Both the position numbers and the translations under genes were made by a program. DNA of 64,000 bases, taken from assembly GCF_044357945.1 (NCBI RefSeq), contig NZ_CP076563.1, positions 1,488,001-1,552,000 on the forward strand, in the 5' to 3' direction. The DNA comes from QAND01 sp003150225 (lineage in GTDB: Bacteria > Bacillota > Clostridia > Christensenellales > QAND01). Position 1 is the stretch's first letter, and the number at the start of each line of letters is the position of its first letter. Positions 17,824-26,834 of this stretch are shown in pieces. Below the pieces are notes generated by a model that did no database searches, was not told the origin of the DNA, and saw only the letters and a program-made list of their open reading frames with translations.

Positions 17824-17874
17824 ATTATGGGCATATGCACATAATTAGTATAGTGCATATGCCCATAATGTCAA
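17824..17874 (-). promoter_or_regulatory. Promoter with large palindromic operator for the DUF134-Mrp-NifX operon
   Basis: On the minus strand -35 TTGACA (17874-17869) and -10 TATACT (17852-17847) are 16 bp apart. A perfect 17-bp inverted repeat, ATTATGGGCATATGCAC and its complement, occupies 17824-17840 and 17853-17869. One arm lies in the -35/-10 spacer and the other over the start site. Each arm contains its own GCATATGC palindrome, so two dimers could bind. The layout is that of a repressor site; the DUF134 protein encoded next is the obvious candidate. Confidence 0.75.
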
Positions 17875-17888
17875 TGGTTAAAATGGGG

Positions 17889-19868
17889 TTATTTTGCCAT
17901 AACCCGATTGAGCGCCTCAACTAGATGGTCTACGGTGAAGCCGAAGACCTCAAAGAGCTTGTCCCCAGGGGCGCTGGCGCCAAACCGATCGATGCCGATG
18001 ATCTCCCCGGCGTCTCCAGCGTACTTGTGCCAGCCGAAGGTGGTGCCGACCTCTACGACCACCCGCGCCCGCACCGTGGAAGGCAGCACGGATTCCTTAT
18101 AGGTGGCGTCCTGCTCCTCAAACACGTCCATGCTGGGCATGCTAACCACCCGAACGGCCTTGCCTTTTTCCTCCAGAGCCTTGGCGGCTTGGATGGCGAT
18201 GTCCACCTCGCTGCCGGTGGCGATGAGGATGGCGTCGGGGGTATTTCCCGGGCCATAGATCACATAGCCGCCCTTCTGGGCTGCCTCGATGGAGGATCCC
18301 TCGTAAAGGGGCAGGTTCTGACGGGACAGGGCCATGAGGGTCGGGCCATTGTGGCCCAGGCCGTAGAGATAGGCGGCGGCGGTTTCCTTGCCGTCGGCGG
18401 GACGGAAGACCGATACCCCCGGCATGGCCCGGAAAGAGGCGATGTGTTCAATGGGCTGATGAGTGGGGCCGTCTTCGCCTACGCCGATGCTGTCATGGGT
18501 CAGGATGTACAGCACTCGCTGATGCATAAGAGCGGAAAGACGGACGCTGTGGCGGAGATAATCGCTGAACACCAGGAAGGTGGCCACATAGGGCACTACG
18601 CCGCCATGGAGGGCCATCCCGTTGGCGATGGCGGCCATGGCATGCTCCCGAACGCCAAAGTGGATGTTGCGGCCTGCCCGGTCGGCAGGGGAGAAATACC
18701 CTTCTCCCTCCAACACGGTCTTATTGCTGGGGGCAAGATCGGCGCTACCGCCCATAAGCTGGGGCACCATGGGCGCAATGGCGTTGAGCACCTGGCCGGA
18801 GCTGCTCCGAGTAGCGGTGGCGGTGAGCTTTGCGGCAACGGCTTCCACATCGACAAGCTGGGCAGGGTTCTGGGTATGATAGGTATCCCACAGATTACCC
18901 ATGTCGGGAAGGGCTTTTTTGTATTGAGCCAACAAGGCGTCCCAACTGCTCCGGGCGGCGCGGCTATCGGCCAGCGCGGTTTCCACGTACCCATAGGCCT
19001 CCTGGGGGATGTAGAACTCCCGGTCGGGATAATAGTCAAGCGCTTCCTTCAGGGCTTTGATGTTATCGGCGCCCAAAGGCTCGCCGTGGGTTTTTTCACT
19101 CCCCTCCAAGGGGCTCTTGGCGCCAATCTTGGTATCCACCACGATGAGGGTGGGTCGCTCTTTGGACTCCTTAGCGGCTTGGATAGCCTGCCCAATGGCG
19201 TCCATGTTTTCGCCGTCCGCCACCTCGATTACCTGCCAGCCATAGGCACGATACCGGGCGGGCACATCCTCATTGAAAGAGGTAGCGGTATTTCCCTCGA
19301 TGCTGATCCGGTTCCGGTCATACAGGACGATGAGCTTATGAAGCTGCTGGGTGCCGGCTAGGGAAGCCGCCTCGGAGGAGATACCCTCCATCATGCAGCC
19401 GTCGCCCACCAGAGCGTAGGTGTAGTGGTCCACCAGATCAAAGCCATCTCGATTGAATACGGCGGCCAGATGGGCTTCAGCCATGGCCATGCCCACTGCC
19501 ATGGAAACGCCCTGGCCCAGAGGACCGGTGGTGGCCTCCACTCCTACGGTATGGCCGTATTCGGGATGGCCGGGAGTGAGGCTATCCAGCTGCCGAAAGG
19601 ACTTTAGGTCCTCCATGGTAAGGCCGTAGCCAAAGAGATGGAGCAGGGAGTAGAGCAGCATGCTGCCGTGGCCCGCCGATAGGATAAACCGGTCCCGGTT
19701 GGGCCAGTCGGGGCAGGCGGGATCATGGCGCAGATGGCCCGAAAAAAGCTCGAAAGCCATGGGAGCCGCCCCCAGGACGATGCCGGGATGCCCGCTATTT
19801 GCCTTTTGAATGGCCTCGGCGGATACCACCCGGATGGCGCTGACGCAGAGTTGCTTTTGATCTGTCAT
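17889..19868 (-). CDS. tkt: Transketolase
   Basis: Thiamine-diphosphate enzyme of the non-oxidative pentose phosphate pathway, 659 residues, full length. The N-terminal domain shows ANSGHPGIVLGAAPMA and the ThDP motif GDGCMMEG followed by NRISIEGNT. The central pyrimidine domain has FGVREHAMAAIANGMALHGG, and the sugar-phosphate-binding DSIGVGEDGPTHQPIEH is intact. The ATG follows AGGAGGG. It stands alone between the DUF134 promoter region and the terminator of the surface-protein gene. Confidence 0.97.
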   Translation of the reverse strand: MTDQKQLCVSAIRVVSAEAIQKANSGHPGIVLGAAPMAFELFSGHLRHDPACPDWPNRDRFILSAGHGSMLLYSLLHLFGYGLTMEDLKSFRQLDSLTPGHPEYGHTVGVEATTGPLGQGVSMAVGMAMAEAHLAAVFNRDGFDLVDHYTYALVGDGCMMEGISSEAASLAGTQQLHKLIVLYDRNRISIEGNTATSFNEDVPARYRAYGWQVIEVADGENMDAIGQAIQAAKESKERPTLIVVDTKIGAKSPLEGSEKTHGEPLGADNIKALKEALDYYPDREFYIPQEAYGYVETALADSRAARSSWDALLAQYKKALPDMGNLWDTYHTQNPAQLVDVEAVAAKLTATATRSSSGQVLNAIAPMVPQLMGGSADLAPSNKTVLEGEGYFSPADRAGRNIHFGVREHAMAAIANGMALHGGVVPYVATFLVFSDYLRHSVRLSALMHQRVLYILTHDSIGVGEDGPTHQPIEHIASFRAMPGVSVFRPADGKETAAAYLYGLGHNGPTLMALSRQNLPLYEGSSIEAAQKGGYVIYGPGNTPDAILIATGSEVDIAIQAAKALEEKGKAVRVVSMPSMDVFEEQDATYKESVLPSTVRARVVVEVGTTFGWHKYAGDAGEIIGIDRFGASAPGDKLFEVFGFTVDHLVEALNRVMAK

Positions 19869-19921
19869 GGTGCCCTCCTAAAAAATAATGGATTCGTTGG
19901 TAAGGATCATGTAAAGCCATA

Positions 19922-19947
19922 GCGAAAGCCCGTCTCCGGGCTTTCGC
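19922..19947 (-). terminator. Terminator of the surface-protein gene
   Basis: An 11-bp stem GCGAAAGCCCG with its complement and a short loop, directly after the stop of the minus-strand gene at 19959. The T-run is weak. Confidence 0.6.
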
Positions 19948-19958
19948 GTATTACGGTG

Positions 19959-22391
19959 TTATTTGCGGTTCCTCCTGCGGGGAGCATAGGAGAATTCATC
20001 CATGGAGGGGGCGGAACCGCCTTCCCTTTGGCCATGGTTCCCGTCGTTAAAATCGTCCTCCGGGGAGAAGAAATCCTCCTCTCGTCCTCGATTCCGGGGA
20101 GTCCGCTGCCGGCTGGCACGGGGAGAAACCTCCTCTTCATCGGCAAAGAGATCGTCCAGGTCGTCCCGCCTACGGGGCTTGCGTCCAAACAAGCCGCGCT
20201 TGCTCCGGGGAGCCTCGTCCTCGTATTCCTCCTGGTCCTCATCCACCAGCACATCGTCTAAGGAAGGAGCGTCGGGGCTGAGGTCGTCCTCCACCAAGCG
20301 CCGTCCCCGGCTCCGACCTCTGACGGAAACGGTTTCGGTCTCATCATCGATGGAGGGAGTGGAATGCACCCGCTCCGCTTCCTCGATCACCTGGCCAAAG
20401 GCCCGGCGGGGCCGATCATGGGCAAAGGGATCCTGCGAGGGCAGATCCTCAGGGGTAAAGGAATCGGAAACCGGCGCCGTTCCATTTTCCGGCGGGGTCT
20501 CTGCCTCTAAGAGGGACTCTGCTGCTGCACCTGCGATGGCGCCGGTGGACAGCCGCTGGGCCTCCTCGGGAGAAACCTCAAACCGGCGCTTCCGGGCTGC
20601 TTCCAGCCGGGCGGCGATCTCAGGATCATCCAGGTGGTAGGAGGAGCCGCCCTCGTAGGGCCGGCGGCTGGGCCGATATACCTTCATGCTATCCTCGTCC
20701 TCTTGGACGTTGGGGAGAGAACTGCGGGGAATGGGACCGCCCCGACTGGCCCGGAGCTGTTCCTGAGCGGACTCGGGGGTCACCACCCGCTGGATACGGC
20801 GGGTAGCGGTGTTGCTGCCATCCATGGGCATGCCATCGGCGGTCATGCGGGGGCGGGAACCACCGGGCCGGGGACCCATATCCCGTCCATTGGGCCGGTT
20901 GCCACCGGGGCCTCCGCCGATGCCGGGCCGTCCGCCGCGGGCCATAGCACGCTGAGCCCGTTTCTTTTTGTCGATGACCATGAGGATCACTAGGGCAACA
21001 GCGGCCACAACGATGAGGATGACAATGATGATCAGCACCTTAAAGAAGGTTCCCAAGGCATCCCCTCCCTCGGAGGGATTGATGGTGCTGGGGTCTCCTG
21101 CCGCAACCCCCAGTGCCACGGGCAGGGAGGAGGCGGTATAGGCGGTGCCGGCCTCATCCTTGGCGATGGCCGAGAAGAGGTAGTTGCCGGCCTCTTCAAT
21201 GCGCAGGGTTTTGGTGATCTCCCGGGTGCCAGGCGCCAGTTCGGCAAGGGTCTCTATCTGGCCCAGCTTGGCTTCAGTAATGACGATATCCTTTAGGGTG
21301 ATGCTGCCATCTGCCGTCAAAGTGATTTTGAATTCCACGTCTCCAGGAATCTCGGGATTCTGGTTTATGGGAGTAACGGTCATGCTGAACAGGAAGGAGC
21401 CGGATACCGTGATGGGTACCTCGGCAGATTGCTCGGATTTGGTACTGCCTCCGGCGGGAAATTCCGCCACAAAGTAGTAGTTATGGCTTTCAGCCACGGT
21501 GGTTTTATAGCTGATATTGGTGGAGGCGTTGGGGTTTAGGCTGATGTCCTTCCGAACCTCGTTGCCTGCGTCATCCTTCACCGTGATACCATTGATGGCC
21601 ACGGCGCTGGTGTTTTTTAGGGTGATGGTAAAGTTAACCTCTGCTCCCTGATCCACAGCGTCTTGATCGGCCTTGGCGGTGATGGAAAGAGAGGGGGTGC
21701 TGGCGGTAATCTTAATAGGGGTAGCGGAAGCGGTGCCTCCGGTACCCTGGGCGGTATAGGTGGCGGTAGGGGAGGAGGTGATGTCCTCATTCACCGTAAC
21801 GGTCTTGGTGTATTGTTGGTTCTGGCCAGGGGATAGAGCCAGGCCGGATGCGATGTTACCGGAAACCACAGCGGTATCCTTGATGGTGATATCGGTCAGA
21901 TCCACATCGCCGCCGTTCTGAACGGTGTAGGTAAAGGTGACCTTTTCTCCCGGCTCCACAGCTTTTTTATCGGAAGTAACGGTGAGGTTCAGTTTGGGAT
22001 TGCCGCCCTTTTTCTTGACGGTAACGGCGCCGGAAGCGCTGCGGGATTCTCCGCCCACCATGTAGGTGACGATATAGGTCAAAGGAGCGCCCAATTCCTC
22101 GGCGGAGAGGCTGACGGTAACGGTGTGGTTGGTGCTCTGCCCCTCGTCCAGGTTGCCCAGGTTGACAGGGGAGGAGATGCCGGGCCCCGCAAGGGCGATG
22201 TTTTCCACCCCTACGTTGGCACCCACGGTAACGGTGACGTTGGTGGAGCCCGCGCCAGTCATCTCGGCAGGGCTGGCGGTTACGGAAACGGTGATGTCGG
22301 CGGCCGCCTGGGCGGGGAGGGCAGGAATCCCCATCACCATCAGGGCAAGTATGGCCAATCCTATGGTAAAGACGCTTTTGATCCGCTTCAT
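19959..22391 (-). CDS. Secreted repeat-domain protein with one membrane helix and long disordered cytoplasmic tail
   Basis: An 810-residue protein. A signal peptide (MKRIKSVFTIGLAILALMVMG, cleavage probably after AQA near residue 30) is followed by four Ig-like/CARDB-type repeats of about 95-100 residues. Each runs from a strand such as LNLTVTSDKKAVEPGEKV to a glycine-rich end. A single strongly hydrophobic helix (about residues 445-470, VLIIIVILIVVAAVALVIL) is followed by KKKRAQR, then about 340 residues rich in Arg, Asp, Glu, Pro and Gly with no predicted fold, ending in Arg/Lys. Topology: repeats outside, charged tail inside. I do not recognise a named family. The ATG at 22391 follows GGAGG. 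Its large cytoplasmic tail is unusual for an adhesin-like protein and hints at a scaffold or cell-envelope role. Confidence 0.75.
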   Translation of the reverse strand: MKRIKSVFTIGLAILALMVMGIPALPAQAAADITVSVTASPAEMTGAGSTNVTVTVGANVGVENIALAGPGISSPVNLGNLDEGQSTNHTVTVSLSAEELGAPLTYIVTYMVGGESRSASGAVTVKKKGGNPKLNLTVTSDKKAVEPGEKVTFTYTVQNGGDVDLTDITIKDTAVVSGNIASGLALSPGQNQQYTKTVTVNEDITSSPTATYTAQGTGGTASATPIKITASTPSLSITAKADQDAVDQGAEVNFTITLKNTSAVAINGITVKDDAGNEVRKDISLNPNASTNISYKTTVAESHNYYFVAEFPAGGSTKSEQSAEVPITVSGSFLFSMTVTPINQNPEIPGDVEFKITLTADGSITLKDIVITEAKLGQIETLAELAPGTREITKTLRIEEAGNYLFSAIAKDEAGTAYTASSLPVALGVAAGDPSTINPSEGGDALGTFFKVLIIIVILIVVAAVALVILMVIDKKKRAQRAMARGGRPGIGGGPGGNRPNGRDMGPRPGGSRPRMTADGMPMDGSNTATRRIQRVVTPESAQEQLRASRGGPIPRSSLPNVQEDEDSMKVYRPSRRPYEGGSSYHLDDPEIAARLEAARKRRFEVSPEEAQRLSTGAIAGAAAESLLEAETPPENGTAPVSDSFTPEDLPSQDPFAHDRPRRAFGQVIEEAERVHSTPSIDDETETVSVRGRSRGRRLVEDDLSPDAPSLDDVLVDEDQEEYEDEAPRSKRGLFGRKPRRRDDLDDLFADEEEVSPRASRQRTPRNRGREEDFFSPEDDFNDGNHGQREGGSAPSMDEFSYAPRRRNRK

Positions 22392-22582
22392 GAAATACCT
22401 CCGGTATGAGGGTTGTGGGCAGTGCATACAGCCCATAGCTTACAGACCATTATACCAGTATTGACAACCTTAGGCAACACAGCTTGTCCCGTCCATGGGC
22501 TGGAATCCATGGGGAAATCCCCCTGCTATGGACATTTTATGGGGAAGGTGCTACACTGCCGCAAAAGAGAGGGGGGAGGGCT

Positions 22583-23500
22583 ATGGAGCTTTCCCGAAGG
22601 GTCGCTGGCTGCCGGGGGATGCTCATGGAAGGGGCGCTGGGAACCAGGCTGAAGCAGGAATACGGAATTTCCTTTCATGAGGAGGTCGTTATGGCGCCGC
22701 TGGTGCGAACCGAGCAGGGCCGGGAAGCCCTTGGGGCACTTTGGTCCCAGTATGTGGAAATCGCCCGCTGCCATGGCCTGCCCTTTTTGGCCACCACCCC
22801 CACCCGCAGGGCCAACTGGGAGCGGATGGAGCGCGCGTCCTTTGGCCCGGACCTGTTCCGGGACAACGTAGGGTTTTTAAAGGCGCTACGGGAGAAATCG
22901 CCGGGGGAAATGTACATCGGCGGACTTATGGGCTGCCGGGGTGATGCCTATCGGGGGGATCAGGGGTTATCGGCCCAAGAGGCCCAGCGGTTTCATAGCT
23001 GGCAGGCGGCAGCCCTGGCCGGTTCCGGAGTGGAGTTCCTGTACGCAGGCATCATGCCCACCCTGCCCGAGGCTTTGGGCATGGCCCGTGCTATGGGGGC
23101 CACCGGTCTTCCCTACCTTATAAGCTTCATGATTCGCCGGGATGGCCGCCTCCTGGATGGGGTTCCCATGCGGGAGGCCATCGCGGCCATTGAGGAGGGC
23201 GCACGGCCCCGGCCCCTATGCTATCTGGCAAACTGCGTTCATCCCTCGCTGGTTCGGGAGGCGCTTTCCCAGCCCTTTAACCGGGATCCCCTGGTGGTTC
23301 GACGATTTATGGGGCTTCAGGCCAATGCCTCCCCTCTTCCGCCGGAGGAACTGGAAACCTCCGAAGCGCCGATGACCACAGCCCCAGACGATCTTGCCCG
23401 GGAGATGCTGTCCCTTCGGGATCTCTGCGATTTCCGCATCTGGGGCGGCTGCTGCGGCACCGACGACCGTCATATGGAGGCGCTAGCCCGGGGGATCTAG
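22583..23500 (+). CDS. Homocysteine S-methyltransferase-family protein
   Basis: A 305-residue TIM-barrel methyltransferase-like protein. Zinc-ligand motifs are visible: NCVHP near residue 216 and GGCCGT near residue 294, the pattern of betaine/S-methylmethionine:homocysteine methyltransferases. The N-terminal MEGALGTRLKQEYG loop matches the substrate pocket. No cobalamin or methyltetrahydrofolate domain is present, so the methyl donor is probably a small molecule; the reaction is inferred from the family. The ATG at 22583 lies 2 nt after GGGGGAGGG, a tight spacing, and the extended frame upstream lacks a better start. It is divergent from the surface-protein gene and ends in a strong terminator. 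Confidence 0.8.
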   Translation: MELSRRVAGCRGMLMEGALGTRLKQEYGISFHEEVVMAPLVRTEQGREALGALWSQYVEIARCHGLPFLATTPTRRANWERMERASFGPDLFRDNVGFLKALREKSPGEMYIGGLMGCRGDAYRGDQGLSAQEAQRFHSWQAAALAGSGVEFLYAGIMPTLPEALGMARAMGATGLPYLISFMIRRDGRLLDGVPMREAIAAIEEGARPRPLCYLANCVHPSLVREALSQPFNRDPLVVRRFMGLQANASPLPPEELETSEAPMTTAPDDLAREMLSLRDLCDFRIWGGCCGTDDRHMEALARGI

Positions 23501-23506
23501 ACGTAA

Positions 23507-23540
23507 AGAAAACCTCCCAGCATACAATGGGAGGTTTTCT
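23507..23540 (+). terminator. Terminator after the methyltransferase-like gene
   Basis: Perfect stem GAAAACCTCCCA and complement with an 8-base loop and flanking A/T runs, starting 7 bp after the stop. Confidence 0.85.
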
Positions 23541-23642
23541 AGTTGAACATTGTTTTTCATTTGTAAATTTAACCATATGAAATCAGGGGACAGCAATTTA
23601 CTGCCCCCTGATCTTGGTATTTATTTATTTTTGCGTTTATCG

Positions 23643-24701
23643 TTACAGCTTGGTGATCCAGCCCATGGGATCGGGCTTTACACCGTACTGAATACCGGTG
23701 AGCTCATCGTATAGCTTCTGGGTGACGGGACCGATGCCGCCATCCCCGATGGTATATTCCTTGCCCTCCCAGATGAGGGTACCCACAGGGGAGACAACGG
23801 CGGCGGTACCGGCGCCGAATACCTCGCTGAGCGTGCCCTTCGCATGGGCTTCAGCTACCTCCTGGATGGAGATCTTCCGCTCCTCCACGGGGATGCCCAT
23901 GGAGGAGGCCAGCTTTAGGATGCTGTCCCGGGTGATGCCAGCCAGAATGCTGCCGTCCAAAGAGGGGGTTACCAGCTTTCCGTCTATGACGAAGAGGATG
24001 TTCATGCTGCCCACCTCCTCGATGTATTTCCGCTCTACGCCGTCCAGCCAAAGAACCTGGCTGCAGCCATATTTCTTGGCGGTGGCGTCAGCGATGAGGG
24101 AACAGGCGTAGTTGCCGGCGGCCTTGGCGAAGCCCATGCCACCCCGCACCGAGCGAACGTATTCATTTTCCACCAGAATCTTTACGGGATGGATGCCCTC
24201 GGCGTAGTAGTTGGCTACGGGGGAGAGGATCACCATAAAGATGTAGCTCTCCGCCACCTTTACCCCCAGGAAGGGATCGGCGGCGATGGCAAAGGGCCGG
24301 ACATATAGGGACTGGCCGTACTCGGTGGGAACCCAGGCTTTATCCAGCTCCACCAGCTGTTTGATGCAGCCCAGCACGAATTCGGTGTCGATGTTGGGGA
24401 TGCAGAGCCGGTCAGCGCTGCGGTTAAAGCGGTTCAAATTGTCCATGATGCGGAAGAACTGAAGCTCCCCATCGGGATTGCGGTATACCTTCAACCCCTC
24501 GAAGATGGCCTGACCATAGTGAAACACCATGGCGGCAGGATCCAGGCACAGGGGCTGGTAGGGCACAATACGGGCGTCGTGCCAGCCCTTGCCCTCCTTG
24601 TAGTTCATCATGAACATGTGATCGGTAAAATACCGGCCAAAGCCAAGAGGGCCTTCCGGCTTTTTCTTTGTGTTTTCGCTTGCGATGATCTTTAGCGTCA
24701 T
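23643..24701 (-). CDS. ilvE: Branched-chain amino acid aminotransferase
   Basis: A 352-residue fold-type IV PLP enzyme interconverting branched-chain amino acids and their 2-oxo acids with glutamate. The PLP lysine lies in GMGFAKAAGNYACS (near residue 184), and the conserved KYIEEVGSMNIL near 219-230 and the GTAAVVSPVG segment near 302 are present. The ATG at 24701 follows AGGGGG; the frame upstream is open but without a ribosome site. It has its own leader with an extended -10 element (TGATAGAAT) and a terminator-like hairpin, suggesting attenuation (see separate entries). Confidence 0.93.
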   Translation of the reverse strand: MTLKIIASENTKKKPEGPLGFGRYFTDHMFMMNYKEGKGWHDARIVPYQPLCLDPAAMVFHYGQAIFEGLKVYRNPDGELQFFRIMDNLNRFNRSADRLCIPNIDTEFVLGCIKQLVELDKAWVPTEYGQSLYVRPFAIAADPFLGVKVAESYIFMVILSPVANYYAEGIHPVKILVENEYVRSVRGGMGFAKAAGNYACSLIADATAKKYGCSQVLWLDGVERKYIEEVGSMNILFVIDGKLVTPSLDGSILAGITRDSILKLASSMGIPVEERKISIQEVAEAHAKGTLSEVFGAGTAAVVSPVGTLIWEGKEYTIGDGGIGPVTQKLYDELTGIQYGVKPDPMGWITKL

Positions 24702-24728
24702 AACGATTTCCCCCTTCTGGTAATGCGT

Positions 24729-24758
24729 AAAAAAATCAAATTGAACCCGCTGGCTCAA
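24729..24758 (-). terminator. Terminator-like hairpin in the ilvE leader
   Basis: On the minus strand TTGAGCC-AGCG-GGTTCAA forms a 7-bp stem (one G-U) followed by TTTGATTTTTTT. It lies upstream of the ilvE ribosome site, so it would act as an attenuator, not as the end of a preceding gene. Confidence 0.5.
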
Positions 24759-24789
24759 ATGAAAACAGGATTTCGCCCAGCCTGGAAAG

Positions 24790-24803
24790 CAGCGCCTTTA
24801 CTG
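24790..24803 (-). promoter_or_regulatory. Possible AAAGGC hexaloop hairpin in the ilvE leader
   Basis: Minus-strand CAGT-AAAGGC-GCTG: a four-pair stem (one wobble) with the same AAAGGC loop found before the three nitrogen-assimilation transcripts. The stem is weak and, unlike the others, does not share bases with the terminator stem, so this may be chance. Confidence 0.3.
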
Positions 24804-24954
24804 ATTGGGCAACGTACAATTCTTATTCTATCACAAAATAGGCGAGATACGCCCAGTCCAACAGGCCATGGAAGATGATCCAGCCCACCGACCGCTATCA
24901 AAGGTGCCGCTGGTCTCGATGGTTTTATGGACGATGGCGGTCCGGTTCCTTTTC

Positions 24955-25578
24955 TTAGAAGGGAAAGAGCAGCTCTTTTCCCCTCGTCAGTTGGGCGGTA
25001 CCATCGGTGGCATCGGCCAGATCCCGCTCAAATCCCGGGTATTCCTCCAGCCTCAGCGTTCCCTCGATGGACACGTCCGCCTCAAACCGGGTGTCCTGGA
25101 CCCGCAAGCCGGGGTGGGCTAACAGCGCTCCGATCTTTCCATACATGGCGTAGCTTACAACGATGGTGAGGGCTACGCCCGGCAGCATTTGGATCAAACC
25201 GGCCTCCTCAAGGGCCATCCCCGCCGATTTCCCATAGGTTCGGGTCAATCCGCCGGCCCCCAACAGGATGCCGCCGAAGTATCGGGTTACGATCACCAGC
25301 ACATCGGTGAGCTCCCGCCCGGTGATGGCGTTTAAGATGGGCATCCCGGCGGTGCCGCCCGGCTCCCCATCATCGCTGTACCGTGCTACGCTCCCATTGG
25401 GGGTGAGCCGGTAGGCCCAGCAGTTGTGGCTTGCGTCATGATGCTGCTTCCGGATGCGAGATAGATGGGCAAGAGCCTCCTCTTCAGAAGCGATGGGAAA
25501 ACACCAGCCGATGAAGCGGCTTTTCCGCTCCACAAGCTCAATTCGGCTTTCCCGTTCCACCGTCCGGTATCCCGTCAT
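24955..25578 (-). CDS. YigZ/IMPACT-family protein
   Basis: A 207-residue YigZ-type protein. The UPF0029/IMPACT N-terminal domain covers roughly residues 1-120, with the hallmark segments RKSRFIGWCFP, SHNCWAYRL, YSDDGEPGGTAGMPIL and VTRYFGGILLGAGGLTRTYG, followed by a ferredoxin-like DUF1949 domain. The precise function is unsettled; the eukaryotic homologue regulates the Gcn2 kinase. I chose the ATG at 25578, 4 nt after the tyrS stop, so it probably depends on translational coupling, as no separate ribosome site is visible. Confidence 0.9.
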   Translation of the reverse strand: MTGYRTVERESRIELVERKSRFIGWCFPIASEEEALAHLSRIRKQHHDASHNCWAYRLTPNGSVARYSDDGEPGGTAGMPILNAITGRELTDVLVIVTRYFGGILLGAGGLTRTYGKSAGMALEEAGLIQMLPGVALTIVVSYAMYGKIGALLAHPGLRVQDTRFEADVSIEGTLRLEEYPGFERDLADATDGTAQLTRGKELLFPF

Positions 25579-25582
25579 GGCG

Positions 25583-26797
25583 TCATTTCTGCAACAGCCG
25601 GTGGAAGGATTTCTTCCCCTTGCGGAGGATGATGCCATCCCCAAGGCGCTGGGTAGGCAGGGGCGCGAAGGGATCGGACATCTTTACGTCGTCCAGGTAG
25701 ACGCCGCCCCCCTCTACCAGCCGACGGGCATCCCCGCGGCTTTTGGCCAGGCCGGTTAGGACCAATGCGTCGGTCAGGGTTTTTTCCTCCATCTCCCCAG
25801 CTTCCACCAGGGTAGTGGGCATATTGGAAAGGTCGGAGCCACCGCCAAAGAGGGCTTCGCTGGCGGCCTGAGCTTCCATGGCGTCCTGCTCGCTGTGAAT
25901 CAGCTTGGTAATTTCAAAGGCCAGAACCTTTTTGGCCTCATTGATCTCCTGATCCCGAAGGGCCCCCAGCCGCCGAACCTCGTCCATGGGTAAAAAGGTC
26001 AGGAGGGCCAGGCACTTCTCCACGCTGGCATCCTCGATATTCCGCCAGTACTGATAGAACTCATAGGGGCTGGTTTTCTCCCGGTCCAGCCATAGGGCGC
26101 CCTTTACGGTTTTGCCCATCTTGGTTCCGTCAGAGGTGGTGAGGAGGGGGAAGGTGAGGGCAAAGGCCTCCTTTTGCTCTTTCCGCCGGATCAGATCCGC
26201 CCCCGAAAGGATGTTGCTCCACTGGTCGTCCCCTCCGGTCTGAAGGGTGCAGCCGTATTCCTTGTACAGATGCAGGAAATCGTAGCTCTGCATCAGCATA
26301 TAGTTAAACTCCAAAAAGGTGAGACCCCGCTCCATCCGCTGCTTGTAGCACTCGGCGGTCAGCATGCGGTTTACGGAAAAATGGACGCCGATGTCCCGAA
26401 TAAACTCCACATAATTGAGGTTCAAAAGCCAATCGGCATTGTCCACCATAATGGCCTTGCCGGGGGAGAAGTCCATAAACTTCTTCATCTGCTCCTTGAG
26501 ACAGTCGGCGTTATGGGCGATGCGTTCCCGGGTCATCATCTGGCGCATATCGGTCTTGCCGGAAGGGTCCCCGATCATGCAGGTACCGCCTCCCACCAGC
26601 ACGATGGGACGGTGGCCGGCCCGCTGGAGGTGCGCCATGGCCATAAGAGGAATGAAGTGGCCGATATGGAGGCTGTCGGCGGTGGGGTCAAATCCGTTGT
26701 AGAAGGTGACGGGGCCCTCAGCTAGCCGATCTTTGATCTCGGGATGGCTTACCTGCTTAATAAAGCCCCGCTCGGTCAGAATATCAAATGCATTCAT
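25583..26797 (-). CDS. tyrS: Tyrosyl-tRNA synthetase
   Basis: Class I aminoacyl-tRNA synthetase, 404 residues. The HIGH motif is SLHIGHFIP (near residue 45), the KMSKS-type motif is DGTKMGKTVKGALW (near residue 228), and the YGCTLQTGGDDQWSNI tyrosine pocket is present. The C-terminal S4-like RNA-binding domain (TGLAKSRGDARRLVEGGGVYLDDVKM) is also intact. This is the TyrRS form typical of Firmicutes. The ATG follows GAGGTG. It is followed directly by yigZ and preceded by an aminotransferase gene 37 bp away on the same strand. Confidence 0.97.
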   Translation of the reverse strand: MNAFDILTERGFIKQVSHPEIKDRLAEGPVTFYNGFDPTADSLHIGHFIPLMAMAHLQRAGHRPIVLVGGGTCMIGDPSGKTDMRQMMTRERIAHNADCLKEQMKKFMDFSPGKAIMVDNADWLLNLNYVEFIRDIGVHFSVNRMLTAECYKQRMERGLTFLEFNYMLMQSYDFLHLYKEYGCTLQTGGDDQWSNILSGADLIRRKEQKEAFALTFPLLTTSDGTKMGKTVKGALWLDREKTSPYEFYQYWRNIEDASVEKCLALLTFLPMDEVRRLGALRDQEINEAKKVLAFEITKLIHSEQDAMEAQAASEALFGGGSDLSNMPTTLVEAGEMEEKTLTDALVLTGLAKSRGDARRLVEGGGVYLDDVKMSDPFAPLPTQRLGDGIILRKGKKSFHRLLQK

Positions 26798-26834
26798 TGT
26801 ATTACACCTCGGAATATTTGATGGAATGCCCTCG

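Larger units (their letters stand above)
24702..24954. other. ilvE leader and flanking non-coding sequence
   Basis: About 250 bases between yigZ and ilvE. The half nearest ilvE holds its extended -10 (TAGAAT at 24825-24830) and a leader of about 117 nt. The rest shows no gene, T-box or other recognisable element. Confidence 0.5.

Noticed and set aside
17925..19361. Long open frame (over 470 codons) on the plus strand opposite transketolase
   Set aside because: It is the antisense shadow of a high-GC gene with an unmistakable transketolase on the other strand; no ribosome site and no recognisable domains.
24702..24954. Possible T-box riboswitch upstream of ilvE
   Set aside because: No conserved T-box GGTGGNACCGCG sequence or specifier loop; the GGAACCGG string in the region is in the wrong place and context.
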